From the NCBI RefSeq assembly GCF_012932145.1, contig NZ_MWOK01000009.1, positions 1 through 64,000 of the forward strand: DNA of 64,000 nt. Reading direction: 5' to 3'. Source of the stretch: Acidovorax sp. SRB_14. GTDB taxonomy: Bacteria > Pseudomonadota > Gammaproteobacteria > Burkholderiales > Burkholderiaceae_C. Under the pieces are notes generated by a model, which had not been told where the DNA came from, searched no databases, and was given only the letters and a program-made list of their open reading frames with translations. Made by a program: the position numbers and the translations under genes. This document shows positions 25,839-34,591 of the stretch, in pieces; the stretch's first letter is position 1, and each line of letters begins with the position of its first letter.

Positions 25839-28800
25839 GTGAGTATCCTTGACCCAAAGTACCAGAGGCTTGGCCCCAGCCTGGCTTTGCTGACCGACGA
25901 AGCTGTGTTGGCCCAGGCCTGGAAAAAGACCGACTCAGATGTTAGGCGTCACAACTGGTACGCCGATACTCTTGAACTGGAACAGACGTCTCTCCTGCTG
26001 CCTCAGAAGCTCCATGAATGGGCGTCAGAGTTGAATCTTGGACCGGATCTGCACAAGACAACACCTGCCAGAGTCGTCCAAGCACCGAAAAACGCAAAGT
26101 GGTATTTCCCAGAGGAGAAAACAGGCGGGTGGCACTTCAAGCCGCAGGTTGACGCCAAGGGAAAGGAAGTCAAGCAACCAGATCTGCGCCCACTGGCCCA
26201 CCTGACCATTCGTGATCAGGTCATGGCCACAGCAGTCATGATGTGCGTGGCTGATGCAGTTGAGAGCCTGCAGGGCAATACCGACTCATCTCGTTGCCCC
26301 AGCGCCAGCGCCGCACGCAAGCATGTTCTCAGTTATGGCAACCGCTTGTTCTGTGATTGGTCATCCGGGCCAACGGGCAGACAGCAGGCCCGCTTTCGAT
26401 GGGGCAACGTAACCACATACTCGCAGTTCTTCAAGGACTATGAGCGCTTTCTGGAGCGCCCAGCCAGCGTCTGCAGAGAATTGCTGCCCTCCCTGCAAGG
26501 CAAACGTCTGTACGTGGTCAAGCTCGACTTAGCAAAGTTCTACGACTGCGTCGATCAATCTCGCGCGCTGGCTCGCCTGAAGGGAATGTGGGCGGCCTAC
26601 GCCCAGGAGTTTGGAGCCCCTCAAGCCGTGACAGGTGAAGCCGATCAGAACGCATTCTGGTTAGCTGCCGAGCGTGTACTGCAATGGTTCTGGCATGCTG
26701 AAGACAGCAAGAAAGTCGGTAGTTTGACCATGGGCCTGCCCCAGGGGCTAATTGCCAGCGGCTTCTTGGCTAATGCCTACATGCACGACTTTGACAGGCA
26801 GGTGGCTGCCAAAATTGACACAGAAATCGATGTGTCGCACATCAGCAAAAGTTTGACCGATACAGGTCTTGCCACCGTGAAGCTGCTCGACTATTGCCGC
26901 TATGTGGATGACATGCGGCTGGTGGTTGCTTTGCCCTTGAATGAGGCGGAAAACCTCCCGCTGGAGCATTTGGCTTCCGGTATCAGCGCATGGATCAATC
27001 AAGCGCTTGAAGCTTACGAGGGTGACGGTTCCCGCTTGAGTACCAATCCCGAAAAGTCTGAAGCTGTGGCCTGGGAAGACTTTGCGGTGCAAGGCAGCAC
27101 TTCGCAGTTCATGAGAGGAGTGCAAGGACAAATCAGCACTGCACCTGATCCCACCACGCTGCTCCAAGCCACCGGTAGTCTTGATCACTTGTTGTGGCTC
27201 GCTGATGCACTCAATGACGACATCCACGTGGACGGCAATTTACTTGCACTGTCAAGAATTGCCCTGCCCAAGGTGGACGTTAGAGATGACACGATCCGCA
27301 GGTTCGCGGCAAATCGCCTTCGTCAGGTCCTGAGACTTCGGCGCAGTATGGCCGATCCGGAGTTACCGGGTCTCGACGCCATGTCGAGTACCGAGGTCAG
27401 TGAACTGCGCGCGCTGGACCACGAGATGGAGGCCGTCGCTCGCAAGCTGGTGGCTTGCTGGTCAAGGAACCCCGCTCTGACTACTGTGCTTCGCTGCGGA
27501 GTGGACATTTTCCCGTCCGTGGAACTTCTGCGGCCGGTGACTGAAGCGCTGTTGTCAAAGCTGGCGAAGCTCAACAAGGAGACTCTCGTTGCTCTCTATG
27601 TGCTGGCCGATTTGTTCAAAGCTGCTGCTGTTGAGACCGGACTTCATCGGCCAGAAAGCTACCCTGCGGATTCAGACATCCATGCGTACAGGGCGGAACT
27701 CATTCAGCTTGCACTGGGTCTGCTTTCCAAGCCAAAGCTGCCTTGGTACCTACACCAGCAGATTGCGCTTTTCATGGCAGTGATGCAGTTCCCGATAGAT
27801 CTGCCTCGTAAGCAGAGGGAGCTGACCCAGTACTCAAAGCTTCACTCAGCACTTCGCTATGAGGTTCCAAAGCAGCCGGATACTGACTATTTGACCGCAG
27901 GGCTGCTGGTTCTGCGTATCACGGGGGAGCGAGCCAAGTTCGTGATCTGGCTCGGCCATTGGCTGGACAAGTTGACCAAATCTCAAGCCATGAAGCTGAT
28001 TGACCAAGTCGCCATGATTGAACCTGCGGTCCTAACCGATGTTCTGCGCGCGCATAGCGCCACTTCCAGGAAGGCATGGCTGGAACGAGTTCGTTTGCAC
28101 GTGCCATGGACTGCGTCGCTGGATCACTCTGAACCGTTGGCGGATTGGCGCCCCGGCAAGAGGTCGCTGGCCCGAATCACAGCACATCCGGAGAATCCAT
28201 TCGTTCAGGAAAATGCGCTGCTGAAGCTGGCGTCGGCCTTGTTGAATAACGGTGCTCAAGCACTAGAAGACGACCGGATTTGCATTCACAAGATCGATGT
28301 TGAATGCCGTAAATGGCCAACGATCCAAAATCCTGAAACGTCCATCGAGATCTCCATCATCGATGGTGTGATCTATGCGCCCCCGTGGACTGAAACGCCG
28401 CCGTGGGTTCAAGCTGATATGCGTTGGGCCTATCGCTTGGGAAGGCTCTTGCGTGCGGCCATCGTAGGTGAGAGCGACTACACCTCTCGCCACTATCCGC
28501 TGCGCGAAAGCGCCTTTGATCGCTACCGCGGTCTTCAAAGCAGCTGGTACAAGCGCCGGATGGGCTTGATGCCACTGACCGCAGGCCTGGGGGCTGAGCC
28601 AACACCGATCTCACCTTGGCTCAACGAGCTGATCATGCGCCTGCTGCAATGGCCAGGTCTGGAATTGCAAAGGGATGGGATTGCAGAGTTCAGTATTGTC
28701 AGACACCCTGCAGACCTTCTCAGGCTCATTACGAAGCGTCAACAGATTCAGCATGGCTGCTACGGAAAACTGTCTCAACTGCCCGCATATCTGCTCCCGG

Positions 28801-29699
28801 TAGACGGCAGTGCGTCCATGGATCTGCGTAGCTTTAAAGTGGCTCTGGTTCAAACCTTGATGCCGAAGGATGCTGATTTTTCCTCAACCGATCCGTTACT
28901 GTGGATGCCTGAGTACCGCGCGCGCCATCGCGCCCATTTGGCATCTATGTGTCGATTGATCACTCAGCAGTTGGCTGCGGGTCGGTTTGCAGCCAAGAGG
29001 ACCGACGTCGATCAGGCAAGACGCCTTGATTTGATCGTGTTTCCTGAATTGGCCATTCATCCAGATGATATGTGGCTGCTGAAACGCCTGTCCGACAGCA
29101 CCGGGGCCGTTATCTTCGCCGGGCAGACCTTTGTCCAACACCCCTATCTCAAGAAGCCCATCAATCGTGCCTTCTGGTTGCTTCGCCAAACAACCAAAGC
29201 TGGTCGGAGCATTGCGACGGTCTACCAGGGCAAGCAGAACGGCATCCCATGGGAGGTGAGCAATGGCGTGGTTGGGCACAGGCCCTATCAGGTCGTTGTT
29301 CAGTTTTCGGACAAGCAGGGCACATCGGCCAACCTAACCGGTGCCATTTGTTATGACGCCACCGATCTCAAGCTGTCTGCGGACATGCGTGACGTCAGTG
29401 ATGGCTTCGTGATCGCAGCACTCAACAAAGACATCAACACGTTTGACACCATGGCAAGCGCCCTTCAGTTCCACATGTACCAACCTGTTATGTTGGCGAA
29501 CACGGGGCAGTATGGTGGATCGACGGCTCAAGCCCCATTCAAGGAACACCACGAACGACACATCGCCCATGTACACGGAAACAACCAAGCGGCAGTGAGC
29601 CTGTTCGAAGTTGACCTCACAACGTTCAAGAGCGCAGCAAAGGTGCCTGCACCGAAGGAAAAGAAGACTGCGCCTGCGGGCTTCAAAGGCCGAAACTAA
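25839..29699 (+). CDS. Defence-associated reverse transcriptase fused to nitrilase (DRT1/UG1-like)
   Basis: A 1286-residue protein with two enzymatic ends. The RT core (about 90-460) shows motif A VVKLDLAKFYD (Asp230), GLPQGLIASGF and the catalytic YVDD at 355-358 within YCRYVDDMRLVV. A long helical middle (about 480-1000) follows. The last 270 residues are a C-N hydrolase: Glu1070 in IVFPELAI, Lys1132 in YQGKQNG, Cys1171 in GAICYDAT, the nitrilase triad. RT-nitrilase fusions of the UG/Abi group are the type 1 defence RTs (family knowledge). GTG 25839 follows ACAGGAAA. Both active sites look intact. Its RNA template and the nitrilase substrate are unknown. Confidence 0.88.
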   Translation: MSILDPKYQRLGPSLALLTDEAVLAQAWKKTDSDVRRHNWYADTLELEQTSLLLPQKLHEWASELNLGPDLHKTTPARVVQAPKNAKWYFPEEKTGGWHFKPQVDAKGKEVKQPDLRPLAHLTIRDQVMATAVMMCVADAVESLQGNTDSSRCPSASAARKHVLSYGNRLFCDWSSGPTGRQQARFRWGNVTTYSQFFKDYERFLERPASVCRELLPSLQGKRLYVVKLDLAKFYDCVDQSRALARLKGMWAAYAQEFGAPQAVTGEADQNAFWLAAERVLQWFWHAEDSKKVGSLTMGLPQGLIASGFLANAYMHDFDRQVAAKIDTEIDVSHISKSLTDTGLATVKLLDYCRYVDDMRLVVALPLNEAENLPLEHLASGISAWINQALEAYEGDGSRLSTNPEKSEAVAWEDFAVQGSTSQFMRGVQGQISTAPDPTTLLQATGSLDHLLWLADALNDDIHVDGNLLALSRIALPKVDVRDDTIRRFAANRLRQVLRLRRSMADPELPGLDAMSSTEVSELRALDHEMEAVARKLVACWSRNPALTTVLRCGVDIFPSVELLRPVTEALLSKLAKLNKETLVALYVLADLFKAAAVETGLHRPESYPADSDIHAYRAELIQLALGLLSKPKLPWYLHQQIALFMAVMQFPIDLPRKQRELTQYSKLHSALRYEVPKQPDTDYLTAGLLVLRITGERAKFVIWLGHWLDKLTKSQAMKLIDQVAMIEPAVLTDVLRAHSATSRKAWLERVRLHVPWTASLDHSEPLADWRPGKRSLARITAHPENPFVQENALLKLASALLNNGAQALEDDRICIHKIDVECRKWPTIQNPETSIEISIIDGVIYAPPWTETPPWVQADMRWAYRLGRLLRAAIVGESDYTSRHYPLRESAFDRYRGLQSSWYKRRMGLMPLTAGLGAEPTPISPWLNELIMRLLQWPGLELQRDGIAEFSIVRHPADLLRLITKRQQIQHGCYGKLSQLPAYLLPVDGSASMDLRSFKVALVQTLMPKDADFSSTDPLLWMPEYRARHRAHLASMCRLITQQLAAGRFAAKRTDVDQARRLDLIVFPELAIHPDDMWLLKRLSDSTGAVIFAGQTFVQHPYLKKPINRAFWLLRQTTKAGRSIATVYQGKQNGIPWEVSNGVVGHRPYQVVVQFSDKQGTSANLTGAICYDATDLKLSADMRDVSDGFVIAALNKDINTFDTMASALQFHMYQPVMLANTGQYGGSTAQAPFKEHHERHIAHVHGNNQAAVSLFEVDLTTFKSAAKVPAPKEKKTAPAGFKGRN

Positions 29700-30525
29700 T
29701 CGTAGGTCGTGGTCTGCAATATTTTGGGGACAATGGCTACTTGGTATGCGCCAGCACCTGACTTGCGTGACTGACCTCCGTGCTTGTGCTCTTGCAGTCT
29801 ACTGAAAGCGGTTGTCGATCGGCTAAGGGGCTTCCGTATGGTGAGCGTCCAGTCTGACCATCTTGAAAGCCCGCTCGTGGCATAGGAGCCTTGTGCCCAC
29901 CTCAACTCTTGGTGGACACGTGAGCACTATCCCCGATCAGCAGACCGGCGCACGCTGGCGGCGTCGCGTTCACAGCGACGCATTCAAGGCCAACACTCCG
30001 TATGACTGCTTCATTGCAGAGACCGTGAGTTCACTCTGCAGTTCCGAGCGGCAGCAACCGCTGCATAGCAACCATCGGAACCGCCCGAGTGAATGGCTGC
30101 TCTGGGTGGCGGATTCAACCGGTCGATGCGACATGGCCGGTCCATTCTTTGCCTGCGTCAGTTTTGTAGAGGCATCCGCGTCGCCCACACCCGAACCGTG
30201 CAGGCCGGTGTACGCGGCCATCGTGGAAGATGCCCAAGTCGAACTTAGCCAGGCAAATGCCTGAGCGGGACACAGTGGATGCGGTCCAGGTACTCCCGCC
30301 TACTGGCACAGACACCCGGTAGTCCTGGTGCGGATCAGCCCCAAAAAGGCGGCTGGCAACTCCGACCCGCCAAGGTTAGCGCAAAGCCATAAGCCAAATG
30401 GGAGCTTCGCCGGGCCACTCATCCATTCGGTCAAAGGCCGATCCTCAACAGGTACAGGTATAGCTCACAGCCGATTTGATCGGCAGAAGGTATGCTAAAA
30501 GTGCTATCTTTTTTAGAGACACCAA
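29700..30525. other. Intergenic with insertion-sequence debris
   Basis: About 830 bp without an intact gene. Near 29934-29999 the plus strand reads QQTGARWRRRVHSDAFKAN, like the N-terminus of an IS66-type TnpA. At 30106-30129 lies the second copy of the transposase-end sequence also found at 10366. No other function is recognised. Confidence 0.4.
30106..30130 (-). repeat. Insertion-sequence end remnant, copy 2
   Basis: GGCGGATTCAACCGGTCGATG matches 10366-10391 in the same orientation. On the minus strand it encodes GHVASTG and a TGA. The matching copies lie about 19.7 kb apart and bracket the toxin-antitoxin, ubiquitin-like, HEPN, catabolic, Shedu and RT cargo. Confidence 0.4.
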
Positions 30526-30813
30526 ATGACCTCTTACAAAGAACTGCTCGCTCAACGCGAAGCCCTCGACAAGAAGATTGCGGAAGCCCGTGACATCGAA
30601 ATTTCTGCCGCAATTGCCAAGGCGCGTGAACTGATCGCCCAATACGGCTTGAACGAGGGCGACGTGTTTTCCAAGAAGGCAGGCCGTGCAGGCAAGCCCA
30701 CCGGCACCGTGGCGCCGAAATACCGCGACCCGGCCACTGGCGCCACCTGGACAGGGCGCGGCAAGCCGCCGCGGTGGATCGCGGGCCAAGACCGCGCGCA
30801 GTTCGCTATCTGA
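30526..30813 (+). CDS. H-NS family nucleoid protein
   Basis: A 95-residue protein. The N-terminal helix (YKELLAQREALDKKIAEA, then AIAKARELIAQYGLN) is the oligomerisation coiled coil, and the C-terminus YRDPATGATWTGRGKPPRWI is the DNA-binding core of betaproteobacterial H-NS proteins with the TWTGRGKPPRW loop. It binds AT-rich, often foreign, DNA and silences it. Its presence inside the island suggests self-silencing or interference with the host H-NS pool. An AT-rich leader with ATCTTTTTTAGA precedes the ATG. Confidence 0.9.
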   Translation: MTSYKELLAQREALDKKIAEARDIEISAAIAKARELIAQYGLNEGDVFSKKAGRAGKPTGTVAPKYRDPATGATWTGRGKPPRWIAGQDRAQFAI

Positions 30814-30901
30814 GCAGGGGGCATGGCTTTGCATGCTTCGACGAAGGAACGCCACGCAAAGCCGCTCCTTCTGACCGGGAGCCCTTGCCCAGGAGGCCAT
30901 G

Positions 30902-31369
30902 ATGCCGCTGCAGCGTTTTCTCAAAGCGCAGGAGCCTGTTTACGCACAGGTCTTGGCAGAACTGCATGCGGGCAAGAAAACCAGCCATTGGATGTGGTTC
31001 ATCTTCCCGCAGCTCAAGGAACTGGGCCGCAGTGCCACAGCCCAGTTGTATGGCATCGCATCGAACGCGGAGGCCCAAGAATATGCGCGGCACCCCATTC
31101 TGGGCATGCGCTTGAAGCAGTGCGCCCAGATCGTGTTGGAGCACAGGCACAAAACCGCGCATGACATCTTCGGCTCGCCCGACGACATGAAGCTGCGGTC
31201 CTGTATGACGCTTTTTGCTTTGGCGGCACCCGACGAGCGTGTTTTTACTGACGTGCTGGACGCGTTCTATCCGGGTGACCCCGACCTGCGAGCCCGAGAG
31301 ATATGGGCTCGAACAGCCGCACCCAGACCTTTGCAGAACGGCCCTGACACCAAAACGAACCGCCAATAA
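30902..31369 (+). CDS. DUF1810 family protein
   Basis: A 155-residue protein matching DUF1810: LQRFLKAQEPVYAQVLAELH, then KKTSHWMWFIFPQLKELG, then YGIASNAEAQEYARHPILG, then DDMKLRSCMTLFALAAP and a closing FYPGDPD. The family is usually annotated as calpastatin-like or of unknown function; no enzyme activity can be read from it. ATG 30899 is an equally possible start one codon earlier. It stands alone, 88 bp after the H-NS gene. Confidence 0.82.
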   Translation: MPLQRFLKAQEPVYAQVLAELHAGKKTSHWMWFIFPQLKELGRSATAQLYGIASNAEAQEYARHPILGMRLKQCAQIVLEHRHKTAHDIFGSPDDMKLRSCMTLFALAAPDERVFTDVLDAFYPGDPDLRAREIWARTAAPRPLQNGPDTKTNRQ

Positions 31370-31699
31370 CGACGCCGCTCGCGGCAAGCAGCAGTGGTGT
31401 TGTCGCCAGCCACTCAGGTCCGCTCCGCACAGTCCCCCTTCGGCACAACCGGGGCAGCGCGGCCTCGGCGCTCCAAAGACAGCGCGCTCGGCTTCCGATC
31501 GCGAAGGCAAACTCAGCGCTTGCCGAGCGATGCGAGCACCGCACCGGCGTCGGTGTCTTCGAGACACGGCGTCACCGTCATCGCGAGCAAGTCCGCCCAC
31601 TGCGCCTGATGCTCGACATGTCCGTGAAGACACAAGCCTTGCGGGCAGTTTTGAATCCCAGCCGGTTCCGGGTTCTGGGCCTTGTAGCTGGGCTAAAAA
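31370..31699. other. Intergenic, no gene seen
   Basis: About 330 bp, GC-rich, with only shadow frames. It leads into the exported endonuclease. No clear promoter or hairpin was identified. Confidence 0.45.
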
Positions 31700-32542
31700 A
31701 TGCTCCAATCGGCCGCTCTTCCATCTCCACCGATTGCTGTGAATCCGATTTTTTCCTGGCCCCGCCGCTGGCGTCTGGCCGCCGCACTCGTCGTGTCTCT
31801 GGCCGGCGCCGGCCTCTCCAGCCTCTCTCTTGCACGCGCACCGCAGTTCGACAGTTCCGCCCTCGGCGCGCCGCATCCGGCGAGCTTTGCCCAGTGCCCG
31901 CAGTTCTTTGCCAACGGCAAGCCGCCTGCGATCACGCGCCAGCCGCAGCTTCGCGAGCTTTGCTACGAGGCCTTTGCGGTGCTGCACAGCGGCGCGAGCA
32001 AGACGCCGCTCTATGTGGCCCAGCGCCTCAACCGCCAGAGCATCGAGGATGCCGACGAAAAGCGGGCCAAGAAGTTCTTTGCCGATGCACGCCTTCCGAG
32101 CGGCGAGCGCGCCGAGCTCGACGACTACAAGCACTCGGGCTACAGCCGCGGGCACATGGCCCCAGCCGGCGACATGCCCACGCCGACCGCGATGGCCCAG
32201 AGCTTCAGCCTCGCCAACATGGTTCCGCAGAATGCCCAGCACAACGGTGGTGCCTGGAGCAAGATCGAGCAGGACACCCGGCGCTACGTGCGCCGGGCCG
32301 CAGGAGATGTCTATGTGATCACGGGACCCGTATTCACCGACAACGGATCCCGCATCGGGGCCAATGGCGTGAAGGTCCCGACCTACCTGTACAAGCTCGT
32401 CTATGACGCGACCACCCAGCGGGCCTGGGCTCACTGGCAGGAGAACCGCGAGGGACAGATGGTGGGCCGGCCCATCAGCTACGCCGAGCTGGTCAAGCGA
32501 ACGGGCGTCGAGTTCTTGCCCAAGGTTTCGCCGCAGCACTGA
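31700..32542 (+). CDS. DNA/RNA non-specific endonuclease (NucA family), exported
   Basis: A 280-residue protein. A hydrophobic segment near residues 24-45 (RLAAALVVSLAGAGLSSLSL) follows a basic stretch, a Sec signal or anchor. The beta-beta-alpha-metal endonuclease domain (about 85-270) holds YSRGHMAPAGDM with the catalytic His (a variant of DRGH), SLANMVPQNAQHNGGAW with the metal-binding Asn, and VITGPVFT. Enzymes of this type degrade nucleic acids outside the cytoplasm for nutrient use or as a barrier to DNA uptake. A later start that trims the first 15 residues is possible. Confidence 0.85.
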   Translation: MLQSAALPSPPIAVNPIFSWPRRWRLAAALVVSLAGAGLSSLSLARAPQFDSSALGAPHPASFAQCPQFFANGKPPAITRQPQLRELCYEAFAVLHSGASKTPLYVAQRLNRQSIEDADEKRAKKFFADARLPSGERAELDDYKHSGYSRGHMAPAGDMPTPTAMAQSFSLANMVPQNAQHNGGAWSKIEQDTRRYVRRAAGDVYVITGPVFTDNGSRIGANGVKVPTYLYKLVYDATTQRAWAHWQENREGQMVGRPISYAELVKRTGVEFLPKVSPQH

Positions 32543-32649
32543 GCCCAAGCCCGGGCCTGCAGCGCGTGGCACGCACGGGCACGAATGCGTCAACGGCCGC
32601 AGCATCCAAGGTTCTGCGACCCGAGAGCGGGGCCCCCGGTCTTTGGCGT

Positions 32650-32865
32650 TCAGAACGGCGCCGGTGACGCGACCAGCTGCACCGGCCCCGGCCCCGCATA
32701 GATCACTTCGCCCGTGTGCCTGACCGTGACGCGCCAGGCCTTGCCGTCCTGCGCCATCGCATAGGCCTGAGGCTCAAGCGGCAGCACGGTCTCTCGCGGA
32801 AACGCGGTCCCACCCGTGCGGCCAGGCGTGCAGAGCAAGGTCGGATAGTCCCAAGGTGCCGTCAT
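32650..32865 (-). CDS. Hypothetical protein, third gene of a LexA-box operon
   Basis: A 71-residue protein that I do not recognise. It shows an all-beta pattern (AYAMAQDGKAWRVTVRHTGE, then VIYAGPGPVQLVAS) reminiscent of the C-terminal half of its upstream neighbour, which also ends GADWVVVLHGTTDAPRPGPV, so the two may be related by duplication. Its start overlaps the end of the preceding gene in an ATGA, showing translational coupling. Confidence 0.6.
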   Translation of the reverse strand: MTAPWDYPTLLCTPGRTGGTAFPRETVLPLEPQAYAMAQDGKAWRVTVRHTGEVIYAGPGPVQLVASPAPF

Positions 32866-33236
32866 GGCGCGGCCTCGACACGCACGGGCCCGGGCCGCGG
32901 TGCATCAGTCGTGCCGTGGAGCACCACGACCCAGTCCGCGCCGTCCTGCGTGACGGTGTAGTCGCTCACGTGCCCGCCCAGCGGAATGCGGCCGTCCCGG
33001 CCAGGAATGGTGCACGGCCAGATCAGCACCGATAGCTTGGCATGTGGGCTGTGAAAACTCGCGCACACCAGTTCCGCAGGCTGGTCCAGGATGATTCGCT
33101 CGGTGCGCGTGCCCTGCACGGGCGTCGCCTCGGGAAACTCTTTGCGGATCGCCTCTTCGGACGCGCTGTAGCGTGTCGCGCGCCACCGGCCCGCCGGGGA
33201 TTGGACGCGCCAGCGGTAGTGAATCTCGACCTTCAT
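32862..33236 (-). CDS. Hypothetical protein, second gene of a LexA-box operon
   Basis: A 124-residue protein. ATG 33236 is chosen because it overlaps the upstream stop as ATGA; an ATG three codons earlier is possible. The N-terminus reads VEIHYRWRVQSPAGRWRATR and SASEEAIRKEFPEATPVQGT, a charged alpha/beta fold; the C-terminus (DYTVTQDGADWVVVLHG) resembles the next protein. There is no signal peptide and no known domain. It lies in a three-gene coupled set controlled from the 33.56-kb region. Confidence 0.6.
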   Translation of the reverse strand: MKVEIHYRWRVQSPAGRWRATRYSASEEAIRKEFPEATPVQGTRTERIILDQPAELVCASFHSPHAKLSVLIWPCTIPGRDGRIPLGGHVSDYTVTQDGADWVVVLHGTTDAPRPGPVRVEAAP

Positions 33237-33541
33237 GGCAGCCACACGTCAAAGTACGCACTGCGCGCTTCGGCGAGGCCACGGAACCCGGCCTGCCTGG
33301 CTGCGACGCTGGCCTTGCCCCAGGCCTTGAGCAGCGTGAGGTCGCCCGGCGAGAGCATCTGGGGCGGGGCTTCCTCGAGGCTTGTCATCGTGTCCAGGGC
33401 GGCCGCCACCTGCTCGGGGCCGCCCAGTTGCCTCTCGAGTTCCTGGGCGTAGCGTCCCTCGGCGGCGATGCGCTCGGTGGCGGGGAGCTGTTCCGGATAG
33501 TCACGCAAGGTGACGGTGTAGGTGCATTCGACGGTTTGCAT
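33233..33541 (-). CDS. Hypothetical protein, first gene of a LexA-box operon
   Basis: A 102-residue protein: VECTYTVTLRDYPEQLPATE, a helical part RYAQELERQLGGPEQVAAAL, and TLLKAWGKASVAARQAGFRG. I do not recognise it. The start at 33541 has AGGAGAAGC just upstream, and a consensus LexA box is centred about 30 bp upstream, so this gene and the two coupled behind it are likely SOS-induced. Confidence 0.62.
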   Translation of the reverse strand: MQTVECTYTVTLRDYPEQLPATERIAAEGRYAQELERQLGGPEQVAAALDTMTSLEEAPPQMLSPGDLTLLKAWGKASVAARQAGFRGLAEARSAYFDVWLP

Positions 33542-33563
33542 GGTGCTTCTCCTGCAATGCGTG

Positions 33564-33579
33564 CTGTATAAATATACAG
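33564..33579. promoter_or_regulatory. lexA box: LexA (SOS) box
   Basis: CTGTATAAATATACAG fits CTGT-N8-ACAG with an all-A/T centre, the LexA consensus of gamma- and betaproteobacteria. It sits 23 bp upstream of the minus-strand operon start (33541) and 45 bp upstream of the plus-strand DUF72 gene (33625), so it could control either or both. Confidence 0.85.
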
Positions 33580-33624
33580 TCTTTTAGAGAGGCCCGCAGC
33601 TACGATGCACGCAAGGAGGCAGCC

Positions 33625-34518
33625 ATGGCGTTGCTGGTCGGAACGGCATCCTGGACAGACAAGACGCTGCTCGAGTGCGGCAGGTTCTACCCCGCAAGCG
33701 CCAAGTCGCCCGAGGCGCGGCTGCGCTTTTATGCCTCGCAGTTCAACCTCGTCGAGGTCGACACCAGCTACTACGCGATTCCCTCCGTCGCAACGGCCCA
33801 GCACTGGGCCGAGCGCACGCCCGAGGGGTTTGTGTTCAATGTGAAAGCGTTCAGCCTCTTCACCGGGCAGTGGACCAGCACGGACGTGCTGCCCAAGGAC
33901 ATCAGGCAGGCGCTCGGCGCGGGCCGCAGGCTGGTCTACAAGGACCTGGCCGAGGAGCTGCGGGCAGAGCTGTGGCAGCGGTTCGCGGCATGCCTCGCGC
34001 CGCTGCAGGCCGACGGCAAGCTCGGCCTCGTGCACTTCCAGTTCTCGCCGAAGGTGTCGAGACACCCAGCGGCCGTCGCGCACATAGAGCATTGCCTCGA
34101 GCGCCTGCCGGGCCACACGCTGAGCGTCGAGTTCCGCCACCCCAGCTGGTGGGAGAACGCAGAGGCCACCGCAGAGACCCTGGCGATGCTGCGCGCGCTT
34201 GCCGTGGTGCACACGATTGTCGACGGACCGCAGGGCTCAGCGCACAGCGTGCCGGGCATCTGGGAGACCACACATCCGCAGCACACGCTGCTGCGCCTGC
34301 ACGGTCGCAATGCGCAGGCCTACGCAACGCCGGCCAGGACAGCAGCCGAGCGGTTCGACTATGCGTACACGGCGGGCGAATTGCAGGCCCTGGCCCAGCG
34401 CTTTGAGCCGATGGCGCGGTCGGTCAAGTACGCGCACGCCGTGTTCAACAACTGCATGGAAGACAAGGCGCAGCTCAATGCGAGAGCCTTTCGTGCGCTG
34501 CTGGCCCGGCGAGGGTGA
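33625..34518 (+). CDS. DUF72 family protein (YecE-like)
   Basis: A 297-residue protein, usual length for DUF72/YecE. Family marks: LVGTASWTDKTLLECGRFYP, then FYASQFNLVEVDTSYYAIPS, then FVFNVKAFSLFTGQ, then VEFRHPSWW and a final YAHAVFNNCMEDKAQLNA. It folds as a TIM barrel related to endonuclease IV/UVDE-type enzymes, but its biochemical role is unsettled. It lies divergent from the LexA-box operon, which favours a link to DNA damage. Confidence 0.88.
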   Translation: MALLVGTASWTDKTLLECGRFYPASAKSPEARLRFYASQFNLVEVDTSYYAIPSVATAQHWAERTPEGFVFNVKAFSLFTGQWTSTDVLPKDIRQALGAGRRLVYKDLAEELRAELWQRFAACLAPLQADGKLGLVHFQFSPKVSRHPAAVAHIEHCLERLPGHTLSVEFRHPSWWENAEATAETLAMLRALAVVHTIVDGPQGSAHSVPGIWETTHPQHTLLRLHGRNAQAYATPARTAAERFDYAYTAGELQALAQRFEPMARSVKYAHAVFNNCMEDKAQLNARAFRALLARRG

Positions 34519-34591
34519 CGGCCGCATGGTCACTCGAGCGAGCATGACCGTTTCAGCACCCGGGACCGAACCTCGGCCGCGATCTGCGGAC

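Noticed and set aside
30806-32605. Minus-strand frame of about 600 codons across the DUF1810 and endonuclease genes
   Set aside because: It covers two convincing plus-strand genes and their gap; composition is that of an antisense frame.
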